NCBI GenBank assembly: GCA_030844895.1
Contig: CM061229.1
Span: 110,906,784 to 110,970,783, forward strand
Reading direction: 5' to 3'
Source: Ambrosia x helenae
Taxonomy: Eukaryota > Streptophyta > Magnoliopsida > Asterales > Asteraceae
Length of the DNA stretch: 64,000 nt
The position numbers were made by a program, and so were the translations under genes. Shown one piece after another: positions 45,614 through 58,400 of the stretch (positions within the stretch are counted from its first letter, which is position 1; every line of letters begins with the position of its first letter). A model generated the notes under the pieces. The model ran no database searches, had not been told where the DNA came from, and saw only the letters and a program-made list of their open reading frames with translations.

Positions 45614-46235
45614 GATAAGTTCCTCGTACTAAAAAAAAAAAAAAGGTTAATGATACATTCAACCAATGAACTATGACTTAATTATCCCAGTGCTACGATT
45701 CATCCAGTCGAAGTAACTACGAACTTCGAATTCAAGTAATAACATTCTTGAATCATCAAAATGACTTTGATGTCTCTTTTTTAGTTTCTCTCAATAAAGT
45801 ATTTGTGAATCCATACGACTTTAGTTTTTCCGTTTCTTTGTCCTGAATCGCTCTTTGAATTCTTCGATTTTTTATTGACTTCATCCGTTTATTCAACTCA
45901 CAGTCACAGATGAGATTGTGAATCCATACGACTTTAGTTTTTCCATTTCTTTGTCCTGAATCGCTCTTTGAATTCTTCGATTTTTTTATTGACTTCATCT
46001 GTTCATTCAACTCACAGTCACAGATGAGACAAAAGGACTTCTATAGAATCCCCATCTACATTCACATTCGATTATTTGGGAAAATTAGATATATCTTTAG
46101 CTCGTATATAACTAATCAATATCTAATATCACATATACATGTCTTTCTTCCACAATGTAAACCAACTCTTCATCTTCAATTCAATTTGATAAGGATGCAT
46201 CTACGACAACAATATCGTAATTTCTACTTTTCATA
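45474..46235 (-). other. Plastid-derived nuclear insertion (NUPT): atpH 5' end and upstream spacer
   Basis: On the minus strand 45613-45474 encodes the start of ATP synthase subunit c, and the sequence upstream of it (45614 onward) looks like its plastid leader and the atpI-atpH spacer. Within the spacer a 113-bp unit is tandemly repeated (45805-45917 and 45918-46030). The right boundary is uncertain; sequence after about 46236 is likely the 3' flank of the prolyl hydroxylase gene. It is nuclear because it adjoins retrotransposons and nuclear genes. Confidence 0.7.
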
Positions 46236-46392
46236 TATAAAAACTAAAACTTTATATATCTTTTTCCGCGTCCCCACTGCAAGTTACATATGACTCCATC
46301 TACCCACATGTTCATACGATAGCGGGGATATAAAAACAAATACACATAACAAACTCTGTAAACATAGATATGGTAAACCGGTATCTACTAAC
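45697..46392. repeat. 696-bp direct duplication flanking the Copia element, left copy
   Basis: This segment (from GATTCATCCAGTCGAAG to GGTATCTACTAAC) recurs at 54532-54971 plus 62033-62289, where a Helitron splits it. Differences are few, mostly A/T-run length and single substitutions such as AGACAAAAGG versus AGACAGAAGG. It contains plastid-like spacer and, at its right end, the last bases of the P4H coding sequence and its 3' flank. Confidence 0.93.
46236..46264 (+). repeat. 29-bp direct repeat, right copy
   Basis: Exact match to 45316-45344; a third copy lies in the duplicated segment at about 62133-62161. Confidence 0.85.
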
Positions 46393-46981
46393 TGTTGGTT
46401 TTATTGAACCGAAACCGTAGAAGAAATCAAAATCACTTGGATTATACTACGAGTCGTGTAATCACTATCAGAACAAACTATTTGATCGGTACAATCAAAT
46501 GTTTGAACGGATTAAACGTAGTATATACACAAGAATCGGATTAAAGTTTTATGAGAATTTTTGTACCCAAAATCGAATTGGTCTCTTTCCCTTTGAATGT
46601 GTCTATAACAAGGAAAAAGAAAACTGTCAGAAACTTACAAACTATTTCCAGTTCCTTGTATTCAAAATATACACGCTCACTTTTTTTTATCTAATTTGAT
46701 TAGCCCACTTTAATAGGATTAGATTTCATTAAAATTGATTTAGCCCACAATTTATGCCCATGTATTAAATAGGCCCAACTGTAAACTTAATAAATAAATT
46801 GGCCCAAATCAATTGGCATACATCTAACCAAGTCCAATCAAATTAATAAATTAATCTTATTCGAAACAATCGAACCCGCACTCCTGCATCTCCTAGCTCG
46901 ATTAGTTTCTAACAAGATCAACCAAAACGACAAGCTAACCCAATATCACTAATTATGTTGATAACACTAAAATTACCAACA
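46393..46981 (-). mobile_element. Copia 3' LTR
   Basis: TGTTGG at 46393 and CCAACA at 46976-46981. A minus-strand TATA-like TGTATATACTACG lies at about 46516-46529. It joins P4H/plastid flank directly at 46392. Confidence 0.9.
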
Positions 46982-46996
46982 TTCCTCCCCCATTTT
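46982..46996 (-). other. Copia polypurine tract
   Basis: Minus-strand AAAATGGGGGAGGAA lies immediately before the 3' LTR, as required for plus-strand DNA priming. The same tract also lies outside the 5' LTR at 54505-54519. Confidence 0.88.
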
Positions 46997-47699
46997 AGTG
47001 ATATCCATGATTAACTTAACTTAATTCTCAAAGAAACTCAAACTCATGCATAAATGGAAATGTCCTGAGGATTGAATTTCCATCTTAGTAAATTACACGA
47101 TCCAAATATTCGAATATCGGGGTGTCTCTATGGATTGAACCCTTGCTATCCATTTGAATACTTGAAGGTAAAATACACATAAGTTTATAAATCCATATGT
47201 TCTTACCTGACACTATATTTTACTAGCCTGTGTCCAATCCTTCAAAGAGTATATCGAAGCCAAGTCCAAGCTTCTTGAAGCGGCTAAACTTCATACTCTT
47301 ATAGGTAGTCTCTTTATTCTTGCACCTGCAAATGCAAAGGACTATTAAGAAGTTATACTTCATCCTACTTTATCTTGCAGTCTGAACACAAACTTTGGGA
47401 TGATTTTGATCATGTGTTCCAATATCTCTATGACAAGCTTTCCACATTGAATTCTGCATCTAACGTTGTATTAGATGGGAATTGGGTATCTTGGCATAGG
47501 ATATTAAAGTGTGGACTTTAAACCCATCCCCATGACTGATTTATTCACGAGATCTCTTCCTAACTCTGTAGTTAGAAAATCAGCCAAATTATACTTAGAC
47601 TTTAAAATTCAACAGATATCACACCATGCATGATGAGCTCATGAATCATGCTATATGTATAACACATAATTGTCTAGACTTTCTATTATACACCTGACT

Positions 47700-48895
47700 A
47701 TAATCTTTAGTCAGCACTATCATACCTGATAGATATTGGTGATACCTGTTTAGACCACAATGGAATTTCATAATATAAGTTTCTTAGCCACTCAGCTTCT
47801 TTACCAGTTGCTGCAAACGCTACAAACTCACATTCCATTGTAAATGATGCAAGTACAAATCTTAATTGCCTAAGAAATGACACCTCCCCCAAGAGAACAT
47901 TCAACTCTATTTAGTTATATAACTTGCATCAGAATACCCTTCTGAATTGAGAGAAAACCTGAATAATACAAACCACATATCATGGTTCCTTTCAGGCATT
48001 TAATAATCTATTCACAACTTGCCAATACCAAGTATTTGAATTATTGGTAAATCCACTTAGTTTTCCCATATCATAGAATTTACCATGCCTTATGCTAATC
48101 ATAGCATACATCAAATATCCTATTGCTTTAAATATTCCAGCTAAGAAATAGGAACCTCTTGGCATAAGACTACTATAAGGTTCTGTGGGAGTTCCAATAT
48201 GTGAACAATTTTAGACATTAAATTTCTTTAAAATCTTCATAGTGTAATAAGGCTGGGAGATTGAGATACCATTATTCTCGCATGTGATTCTAATACTAAG
48301 AATCAATTTTGCCTCCCTCATGTCCTTCAGAACAAATTTAGATAACAAGAATTTCTTAGTTTTATCCACTTAATCTTGATTAGTACTAAAGATCAACATG
48401 TCATCCACGCATAGACAAATTATGACTACTTTACCTGACAAGTCAAATTTGCTATACACTTGTCATCATGTTTAATAACACACTTGTTTGACAATACAAC
48501 ATCATCACATTTTGATGCCTCTATTTAAGAAAAGACTTAGCTTTTCTTAATATAGTATCTTTTTCGGTAATTCAGTACTATAAAAGGTACATCTTTGATC
48601 TTACCAGAGTTATCACCATAGGTATTAGTGATTCTAAAATCTTTTATACTAGCCATATCCTTTAGTCTAGGTACCGAGGTAAACCTATCCTCATTATCAA
48701 AATCATCTCTCTTGAATTAATTACAGAGTGAAAAGATACATAATCATTTGGTTCTATGACATAGAACATGTAAACAAAAGAATGTTCAACATACCCAATA
48801 ATTATGCAATCTATGCCTCTTTCACATATGATTTTCATTTTAGGTTCAGTAAGCCTTTCAACAGCTGTACATTCCCAAACCCTATGATAACTCAA
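47700..48895 (-). pseudogene. Copia pol remnants (integrase end, RT, RNase H)
   Basis: Reading down the minus strand: 48895-48662 has the post-integrase stretch KIICERGIDCIIIGYVEHS and YVIEPNDYVS. About 48430-48190 has the RT palm VDDMLIFSTNQD, then LSKFVLKDMREAKLILSIRI, with a TAA inside. Then 47904-47707 has the RNase H-like MECEFVAFAATGKEAEWLRN. This order, with integrase upstream of RT, identifies Ty1/Copia. Stops and shifts are frequent and long pieces are missing, so the element could not move by itself. Confidence 0.85.
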
Positions 48896-49746
48896 ATCTG
48901 AAGTCTTTTGTACCGAGGTTCATACGAATTACCTTAGTCCTTTTATTAAATACTCTATTCAATAAATAACATGTTGTTAACATGGCCAAAATCTTTTATT
49001 TAGACATGAACATGACAACATGATGTCAACCATTTTCTTTATAATACAAGCCAAGTCTCAAAAGTTTAAATGTAATGACATACTTTTTGTTACCAAATGA
49101 AGGTGTAAAGTTAAAACACACAAATCACCATTTACAAGGTCCACAATTTATACCAAAGACAATAATTAAACCATTCTTACTCTTAGTCACGTCATGCCTT
49201 TCCAAAAAACTTAAATGAAATAGGCAAGCAAGCCATAACATATAATTACATTTATTTAGATACTAGTAAAAATGCCCGCGTATTGCCGCGGGTGTTTATG
49301 TTTTTACCCTGCTCGTTGCGCTACAAGTTTTGCTTATGTTATTTATAAAATTTATGTGCTAATTCAACAATATATCAATTTTCAAAGGACAATTTATTAT
49401 CTGACCACCAAATGCAAATTGGTATAGATTTCCCTTCTCGGTTCGAGAGAATGGTAAACTGTAATTTTCAAGCTCAATAAATGATTTTGGTGCTTCTATA
49501 CTCATATACGATAGCATCTTGCATCTTGATCACCTAAATAAATGAAAAACCTTTGTCATGATACCAAAACAAAAATAAAATAAAGAATAAACAAATCTTT
49601 TGCAACAATATTATCTGTAAGATAAAGCATATAGAGAGAACATGCAAAATATAGGTATTGACTGAGTGAAATGTTATGTGAACACTAATACATGTGAACT
49701 GTGGTTCATTACCTTGACACTGTCCATACAAACGAATCAGTTGTAG

Positions 49747-49843
49747 AATAAGTACCTAGCAAGTAGCTTCCCTTAACGGCGTCATACATGTGTAACCTTC
49801 GGTCATCCTCAGTCATGTTTCCTAATGCTGCATTTATACCACC
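49747..49843 (-). pseudogene. SDH1: Captured SDH1 (succinate dehydrogenase flavoprotein) exon fragment
   Basis: The minus strand reads GGINAALGNMTEDDRRLHMY followed by DAVKGSYLLGTYS. The mitochondrial succinate dehydrogenase flavoprotein subunit has GGINAALGNMTEDDWRWHMY, then DTVKGSDWLGDQ, at the corresponding place. About 28 residues match before the frame diverges at YLLGTYS. The two lost Trp residues show relaxed selection. It is a single captured exon within the Helitron and cannot encode an enzyme. Confidence 0.8.
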
Positions 49844-51315
49844 CTAAGGCTGCAGGCATTTACAAAATGCAACTGAATAGGTCTTAATATCAGATTCAGA
49901 GCAGAATAATATGGTTGTCGTTTCATGAGAATTGCAGCTAATTCAATGTAAATAAAATGACAAATTACATAATACTTTAAATTCACTGTTATCTTATGAC
50001 AACATCAATTTGCAACCAACCATTGCTTTTCACTCAAGAGGCAAGTGCAGAAGAATATATCAAAATATAACTTGTAAATGTGTTATAATAAATAGTACGG
50101 GTAATCCTTATAGCATTCAAACACGTCACATATAAATACATAAAAAAGTAATCTTAATATTCGAAATTTTAGGCCTATTTCGAGTGAATGTTGTATACAT
50201 ACCTAAAACGAATACATATTAATAACACACTTAAAACCTTGCACCTAAATTAAATAATAACAACATGACGTTACCCGAATCAGCAAGGCAACGCTACACT
50301 GTTCGTTGCATGGAGACCAAAATCTGTTGGGGTTGAGCCTGAAACGTTTTGAGAAACTGATCAAATTAATTTTTCTACAAACAACAACTAACAAAGTCAA
50401 AAAGAAGAAATCATTAGTCCAAGACTTAATATAACCTAGTCCGCCATTCAACACAAAACCAATATGGCAATATTAAGTAAAATGGCAAAAAACTCATCAT
50501 GTACATATCGCTTTATGTGTGATATATAAAGTGGTAATGTTGATCGTAACCACATAACCACTTCTTGCATTATGTGTGAAGTTGAACATCGTATTTTGAG
50601 ATATGGATCAGGAAAATGTTTTGGTCAAAGATATTTACACATGTAATTTAAGCATAGGAATCAACAACTCACCATTTGATCTCGGATCATTTGTAACAGC
50701 AACCCGCTTCAAGCCAACATCATATACCCATTTGCATGCATCGTTGACGTTCAAGCCACTTATAGGTTCCATTTATTTGGCTGCAAACCTATTTATTTAA
50801 ATACATGAATTCAAAGTTGAAATTGAAGGTCAAAATGAGTTGAATAATTTTAAATCACCTCTAAGCGTGACGGGTGAATCAAGTCAAACCAGATCACACC
50901 AATCCAACCCGAAAACTGAATTCGACGATGACTAAACCCCAGGACCGGAAAGGGTGGTAATTATGGCATTTTACAATTATTAGAAAAGAAAAATGAGTTC
51001 ATATAATCTTCTAGAATATTGTTACACATAAAGCAAGCTTAGATAATTGTGAGTTGCAGCAAACCCCTACGCCACTGTCACCATCACCGCTCCATCTCCT
51101 GTCCAACGGCCACCTATAATATGTGGAAATCGAAAGAAAGAGATGAATTTTGGAGTAGAAGCATCAGTTGCAAAGTAAACCAGTTATAGTTTCATTACTA
51201 TTAACAGGGTGATTGACTGGTTGTAACGCATGAGTTGAATGCGAGACGCTTCCATTACGCAAAGGGTTGATATGTTATTAACAGGGGTAAATGCATAGGT
51301 TAATGAATTGAATGC

Positions 51316-51321
51316 GTAGTA

Positions 51322-51372
<51 letters not shown>

Positions 51373-51540
51373 GAGATGACTTGCATTAGTCATTTGTACA
51401 ATTGTAAATGTTGTACATAGGGGCATAAAGGGAAGGATTTGGCAAAAATATAGTTGTTTACCTTATGACCTTTTGTATGCCATCTTAAAATGATGATGAA
51501 ATTACCTTCTTACCCATCTCTCCTCCTTAATAAGGTAGTA

Positions 51541-51603
<63 letters not shown>

Positions 51604-51771
51604 GAGATGACTTGCATTAGTCATTTATACAATTGTAAATGTTGTACATAGGGGCATAAAGGGAAGGATTTGGCAAAAATATAGTTGTTTACCTTATGAC
51701 CTTTTGTATGCCATCTTAAAATGATGATGAAATTACCTTCTTACCCATCTCTCCTCCTTAATAAGGTAGTA
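51316..51771. repeat. Tandem duplication of Helitron end with (TAA)n expansions
   Basis: A unit of about 220-231 bp occurs twice (ending at 51540 and 51771). Each begins with an (AAT)n run (51326-51371 and 51541-51602), then TAGAGATGACTTGCATTAG and on to CTCCTTAATAAGGTAGTA. Confidence 0.9.
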
Positions 51772-51775
51772 GAGA

Positions 51776-53898
51776 TACTTAATGTCATATAAACAGAATC
51801 CTTAACAGAAACATATTTAAAATTCACCTTCACTCTAAAGATGTTATCCATATTGCACTAATATCCTAAACAACAAACATGCCACGTTGAGACACAATAT
51901 ATTTATTATTTCCATAACTTGCTTATACTAAAAACAATTTATGAGTTATAAGACCCTTCGGCGTGAGGACCGGCAAGGCAAGGCAAGGCATGCCCATGCC
52001 AGTCCGGGCAACACTGCCCCCTTAGGCAAGGCACGATATGAGCGGCAGCAATTTGACTTTGAAGACGGGCCATCATCTCCAATAATATTATTTTTTTTTC
52101 TTTTATTTTTAATTATTCTGGCCAATGAAGGGGCCCGTCATCATAGTGCACACCACCCCTTGGAGGCCCATCATGAAGATGCCTCTCCCCCCACTCCTGC
52201 GTGACGCCTATGTGAAGGCCCATCATGAAGATACCACCCCCTCCACACCCAAAGTTCTAAGTGGCATAACGATATCAAATAACAAACATTTTGGTTATTT
52301 CATGCAAAAAGATTTATAGCACTATGTAATCCATGTGTAATATTACCAAAATATATAGTTATTTTATAAATCAAATAGAACCATTCAAGCGGTAATTTCA
52401 AGAAATTATGGTTCTCCATAGAATCCAATATATATCTCTCTCCCTTTTTCGAGAGAATACCAATATATATTCTTTCATCTTTTGTTTCAGATAGGACCAC
52501 ACTTGATGTTTTTATGTATGTCAAATTTTGGTGAGAATGAAGAAACCCACACATCATGTGCTGCCCCATTTATAAGATCACAAAGTCAACAAAATGTTTC
52601 TCTTAAAATTAAGGTTTACCAGGAGTAAAACAAAATCCATTTTAAATTCAAAACATGGATTCATATAATGAAATTTAGTACTTCGGATACAAATTTCTAA
52701 ACCACAAAACCTTGATATAAAAACTAGAGATTAATATAACAAAGATCTAGTTTTTAATTTAATACTGGAGCGTCATAAGCTTCTAAAATAAAAGAAAATG
52801 ATGAAAACTCCAATGTGATTTTCCGAGATAATACCCAAGAACCAAAAGAAAAAAAAACTCATTCCCCTTTACAGGTTCTTCATATCAAAATAAAATCCCT
52901 TAAAATCATTTTCTCCATTTATGGTTATATAAATCAACCAATCTTATCCGTAATGCAAATATATTTAATTTCGTATAATAACAAACCTTAAAACCCATTA
53001 ATTGGCCAACCCTTTTATGTTTTGTTTCCGATTTCCAAACCAAGTCAAAACCTTCTCTCACTTAGGATGGTTATCAATAATCAAAACATAGACCATTCGA
53101 ACTCATGAGATCAGTGTGTAAATGAAACCCACATGGGATTTATCTAAAGTGATAAATACCACATGATATATTCTCAAAACAAAACATCACGTCTACTACA
53201 GAATTCATAAAGTACACTTATAAATTTAATTAGAATGAATTACTTACTTGTACGTTGAAGAATCCTTGATGTAGATGAAGACATATGATTCCCGTTTGTA
53301 TATCTCAAGCGATTATCCAGTCGCGATTATAGATTTTAAACAATAAGAAATTGCAAGGCAAATCAAAATAAAACACAACAAACGATAACCTTTTCTTTCT
53401 TTAATCGAACAGACCCCAACAAACCAAACCGTAAATACCGCGAATAGTACCCAATTTAATTCTAACAGAATATTACAATTTTACAATCACAAACAAATTT
53501 GACCAGTGGATTGTAAATCCAAAACGATTTGAAGAGAATTAAATAGAAAATTCAAGTTCACAGAAAAGTGGCCCTTTAATCCATTACCTTACAACTTCGA
53601 AATCAGAACCGAACAACAATTCAAAAAGGTTAAATCTTTGTGGTAACAAACTGATTCAAAACCAATAATTCGAAGTTATTTTCAGAACTTCAAAATTGGA
53701 TGTTGTAATCAAACATACAACATGTAAAGTTAATCAAACACAAACCCTCAAATAAATTGCGATTTCAAATCCGATTTCTGAACACACTTGATTTCAACAA
53801 CCAAATCACGACAGTTCGTTATTTTCCTTTTTTGTATCAGAGAACACAAAACCATCCAACATAAACGAACCCAAATCTGAAACGGCTTCCAAATCAAT
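51776..53898. other. Copia internal 5' part, no clear gag
   Basis: This stretch should hold the Copia leader and gag, but no gag motif could be recognised. An interloper at about 51940-52265 is GC-richer (GGCAAGGCAAGGCAAGGCATG, repeats of GGCCCATCATGAAGAT) and is probably a small DNA element. Confidence 0.45.
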
Positions 53899-54010
53899 AT
53901 CAAATAGTTTGTTCTTTGTTGGTTTTATTGAACCGAAACCGTAGAAGAAATCAAAATCACTTGGATTATACTACGAGTCGTGTAATCACTATCAGAACAA
54001 ACTATTTGAT
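53899..54010 (-). other. Candidate self-priming inverted repeat at the Copia primer site
   Basis: A 17-nt word directly inside the 5' LTR (53899-53915, one base from the LTR end) is the perfect reverse complement of a 17-nt word inside the LTR (53994-54010). On the minus strand the LTR copy reads ATCAAATAGTTTGTTCT and the primer-site copy reads AGAACAAACTATTTGAT. A TATA-like motif at 54045-54052 would start RNA near the LTR copy. No TGG-starting tRNA complement is seen at the primer position. Confidence 0.5.
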
Positions 54011-54504
54011 CGGTACAATCAAATGTTTGAACGGATTAAACGTAGTATATACACAAGAATCGGATTAAAGTTTTATGAGAATTTTTGTACCCAAAATCGA
54101 ATTGGTCTCTTTCCCTTTGAATGTGTCTATAACAAGGAAAAAGAAAACTGTCAGAAACTTACAGACTATTTCCAGTTCCTTGTATTCAAAATATACACGC
54201 TCACTTTTTTTATCTAATTTGATTAGCCCACTTTAATAGGATTAGATTTCATTAAAATTGATTTAGCCCATAATTTATGCCCATGTATTAAATAGGCCCA
54301 ACTGTAAACTTAATAAATAAATTGGCCCAAATCAATTGGCATACATCTAACCAAGTCCAATCAAATTAATAAATTAATCTTATTCGAAACAATCGAACCC
54401 GCACTCCTGCATCTCCTAGCTCGATTAATTTCTAACAAGATCAACCAAAACGACAAGCTAACCCAATATCACTAATTATGTTGATAACACTAAAATTACC
54501 AACA
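53917..54504 (-). mobile_element. Copia 5' LTR
   Basis: Nearly identical to 46393-46981, with TGTTGG and CCAACA ends. It is followed on the right by 27 bp of polypurine-side sequence and then, at the word GATT (54532-54535), by the duplicated flank. Confidence 0.9.
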
Positions 54505-55416
54505 TTCCTCCCCCATTTTAGTGATATCCATGATTCATCCAGTCGAAGTAACTACGAACTTCGAATTCAAGTAATAACATTCTTGAATCATCAAAATGAC
54601 TTTGATGTCTCTTTTTTAGTTTCTCTCAATAAAGTATTTGTGAATCCATACGACTTTAGTTTTTCCGTTTCTTTGTCCTGAATCGCTCTTTGAATTCTTC
54701 GATTTTTTTATTGACTTCATCCGTTTATTCAACTCACAGTCACAGATGAGATTGTGAATCCATACGACTTTAGTTTTTCCATTTCTTTGTCCTGAATCGC
54801 TCTTTGAATTCTTCGATTTTTTTATTGACTTCATCTGTTCATTCAACTCACAGTCACAGATGAGACAGAAGGACTTCTATAGAATCCCCATCTACATTCA
54901 CATTCGATTATTTGGGAAAATTAGATATATCTTTAGCTCGTATATAACTAATCAATATCTAATATCACATACTAGCTGATTACCCCGGGAAGGTCCCGGG
55001 GTTGAAAAATTTAATATGATTTAATAAAAAAATGATAAAAAAATGATAAAAGAAGAAAACTCAAATCACGAAAAGCGTAAATAACTTAAACATAATCAAT
55101 CTTAGTTAAAAAACATTTATTTAAAAAGTTAAAAAAATAAAAAGCATAAACCATATTAAACATAATACAGTATTAAAAGGATAACCTTCAACATCACGTA
55201 ATTTAAAATATGTTACAATTTGACTTTGACTTATATAGATGTAGAATTCATGATGGGGGTTGAAAAATATAACACTTCTAATAATATTAATACTTTTTTT
55301 TTTGAACGGCCAACAAATATTATTAAACACCAAGCTAGCGGGGAACTAGCAAAAAACACCCATCGTACAACAAGAATAAAACATAGATCACCCATATACA
55401 TAGCAAAACAAAATAA

Positions 55417-58400
55417 CTAAACTACATGCGATAAGTTAAAGCCCCGCCACTTCTCCCAGTCCAAACTATTAAGTTTCGCTCTCGCCTTCACCCAAGTGAA
55501 ACTGAGCGCTTTTATGTCACCAATAACCTTATGTAATGATGGCTGAACCTGTTTAAACACCAGCTCATTTCTACATCCCCAAATACTCCACATAGTCGTG
55601 AGGCATACCGCGTAAAAGATCTTCTTCCATTTTGCTGAGCCTGCCGTGTAGTTGTGTAGTGAAAGAATATCCCGGACTTCGAATGCGTATAATCCACCCA
55701 CTTTACACCACTGAGCAATGATTTGCCAAATCGAGTTCGCAAACGCGCAGGAGGTGAACAAGTGATCCCCTGTTTCATCTACATCTCCACAGAATGGGCA
55801 CAGTCCCGAGCCCACATTTATATTTCGCCTCCTCAACGCCTCCTTTGTCGGTAGCCTATTCAGACCCGCACGCCACACCATGATTTCAACTTTACGTGGT
55901 ACCCAATTATTCCGCTTAAACACCCATGTAAACATACTCGGCCTCTGGTCCTTCAGCATCCCCTTGACACCTTTAACAGAAAAAGTACCCAGCCCGTCCG
56001 CAGACCACGACCACCTGTCTGCAGAAGCTAGCAGCACCGGCGGCTGCAGTGCAGCCCCTAGTTGACCCATTTCAGTTAATTCAGCAGCATTCAGCTCCCC
56101 ATTCCTCCAGTCCCACTCCCAGTCCAGCCCATTATATCCAACCCGCTCGGCTACGACAGCGAATTTGTTTCCAGCAGCCAAGAATAAAGCTGGAAACACT
56201 GCTGCCAACGGCCCAAGCCCAGACCAATTATCTAGCCAGAACTGTATTGTGTTGCCATTGCCAAGTATACCTTTCGCGAGTACATCAACATCAATGCCCA
56301 GTGATTTTAAGCCCTCAACAGCCCCGGCTATTGCTTTCCAAGTACCCGGAATCGACAACCTGCACGGAATCGGATTCCAAGCCCTTGAGGAATGATGGAT
56401 GGACCATATCACCTTCCGCCAAAGCCCACCCGGATCTGCTCGGAACCTCCACCACCATTTCGCGAGTAAAGACAAATTATTATCCTTAAGTGACCCAAAC
56501 CCAAGTCCACCCCCGTCGCAAGGCGCTATTACACCATCCCACGCGACCCAATTCATTTTGGCTTTCTCCTCCGACCCACCCCAAAAGAATACTCTACGCA
56601 TTCGGTCTAGTTTATCCAAAACGCTAACCGGAGCCTTATAAAGTGAAAAGAAATAAGTGGGTAACGCATTCAATACCGATTTAATGAGGACTACTCGGCC
56701 ACCAAACGACAAAGTTCTAGCCTTCCAATTAGACAATCTCTTCCGGAACGTCTTCATGATAGGTTCCCAATTTTTGATTAAATTCATATTTGCCCCTACC
56801 ACTAGGCCCAAATAAGTAAAAGGAAAACATCCCCTACCACACTTAAGTATGTTGGCCATTTGTTCAATCTCCCCATCATTTACGCCTACTCCAAAAAACG
56901 CTACATTTTCGAAGGTTAACTCGCAACCCGGATACAAGGTAGAAACACCTTAGTATCCGTTTCAAGTTAGTCGCATTACCCATACTCCATTCGCCTAGGA
57001 ACACCACATCATCCGCATATACCAAATGTGACAAAACAAGATCACTATTACCACACCTCAATCCACGAAATAAACCCACATCGCCCGCTCGCTTTATGAC
57101 CCCGGTAAGTGCTTCCATAGCTAAAACGAACAAGAAAGGTGAGAGTGGATCACCTTGTCTAAGTCCGCGTTTGCAATCAAACTCTTGTGTTGGGGAACCA
57201 TTTACAAGGACCGAGCTTCTAGCCATGGTAACAATGGACATTACCCACTTACGCCAAATTGTTGGAAAATTCATTTGCTCCAAAACCGACTCTAAGAAAC
57301 ACCAATTCAATGAATCATATGCTTTCTCAATATCGATTTTAAAAATCATACCTTGGCGTTTCATCTTCTTTAGCCACCCAATGACTTCATTGAGCATTAG
57401 CGGGCCATCCATAATGCTTCTACCTGATAGAAAAGCGGATTGTTCCGGTGACACCAAGCTCCCAATCACCATTTTAAGCCTTGCGACCAACACCTTGGAA
57501 ATAACTTTGTTGATAACACCTACCAAGCTGATAGGCCTATAGTCTCGGAAATCCAATGGGTCGTCGGCCTTCGGGATCAATGCTATAAAGGACGAAAAAC
57601 ACCCACTTGACAGATTAGGATTATAATAAAATTCATGGAACAACTTCACAAAATCAGCTTCTATGCTTGTCCAACATCTCCTAAGGAATTTGAAATTAAA
57701 GCCGTCAGGCCCGGGCGCCTTATCCCCATCGCACGCCCAAACCGCCTCCTTAATTTCAATCAATGTAAAGGGTACAACAAGTAGGTCCGCATCATGATTC
57801 GAAAGCCTATTGACATGAGAACAGACCATAGTCGGCCTAATCCCCAAAGGCTCTTGAAATTTTGCCTGAAAAAAACTAAAAGCCTCGTCCTTCACCGTTG
57901 TTGGACCCGTCTCCCATTCCCCATTTATACGAACACCATTTATACGGTTATTGGACATATTAGCATTCATAAGACGGTGAAAGAAACCGGAGTTTTCGTC
58001 ACCATCTACTGCCCAACGAAACCGGGCCTTTTGTCGCTCGTCAAGATGTACTTTCTTGTCAAAATCCAGAACGAAAACCTTGCACTCGTCTCTAACGACT
58101 AGCTCACCCGAAGATAGTTGTCTTGTTTCCGCCAGAACATCCAGCCTTTCCAACTCCACTTTCTTCGAATCGTACATGGCATGTGTTTTCCTCCTTTCTA
58201 TTGCCACCCAATCTTTGACTCTATTTTTAGGTATTTCAATTTAGTAGCGAGTGCAAGGTCAGGCGGACCATCAAATACAAAACGTGAACTAGCCGCCGCC
58301 ACCATATCCACAAAACCCGGTATATCAAGCCACGTATTAAAAAACCTAAACGGAGTATGACCGAAGTCCGCAGCAATCGTCGATAAAAGGACCGGGCAGT

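Larger units (their letters stand above)
49263..51775 (-). mobile_element. Non-autonomous Helitron inside the Copia element
   Basis: On the minus strand it begins TCTCTACTACCTTATTAAGG (51775 downward) and ends in CTAG (49266-49263). A hairpin precedes the end (stems CCCGCG at 49275-49280 and CGCGGG at 49287-49292). It sits between A (49262) and T (51776), as Helitrons do, with no target duplication. No Rep/helicase is present. It carries a succinate dehydrogenase exon and other short exon-like stretches flanked by splice-like AG/GT, for example near 50660-50780 (minus, GLNVNDACKWVYDVGLKRVA), whose family I do not know. Confidence 0.8.
46393..54531 (-). mobile_element. Ty1/Copia element with non-canonical right junction
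   Basis: Direct repeats of 588-589 bp (46393-46981 and 53917-54504) begin TGTTGG and end CCAACA. The polypurine tract lies next to the left repeat, so the left one is the 3' LTR and the element is on the minus strand. The interior holds Copia-type integrase/RT/RNase H remnants and a Helitron. LTRs differ at only a few sites (for example ACAAACT versus ACAGACT), so insertion was recent. The right end carries an extra 27-31 bp of polypurine-side sequence (54505-54535) beyond the LTR. The flanks are a 696-bp duplication and not a 5-bp TSD. Confidence 0.85.

Noticed and set aside
45756..46010. 84-codon minus-strand frame with repeated KNSKSDSGQRNGKTK
   Set aside because: It comes from the 113-bp tandem duplication in plastid-like spacer; the plastid spacer is non-coding.
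51184..51426. 80-codon frame with a poly-Tyr run
   Set aside because: Translation of the (TAA)n microsatellite.
46393..54535. Idea that the left pair of segments was an extrachromosomal circle reinserted in permuted order
   Set aside because: The order X-Y...Y-X fits circular permutation, but Y has TGTTGG...CCAACA ends, a polypurine tract and Copia pol between copies, so Y is an LTR. Kept only as an alternative in the finding.
55880..58360. Plus-strand frames opposite LINE ORF2
   Set aside because: Antisense shadows; the minus strand carries recognised RT motifs.
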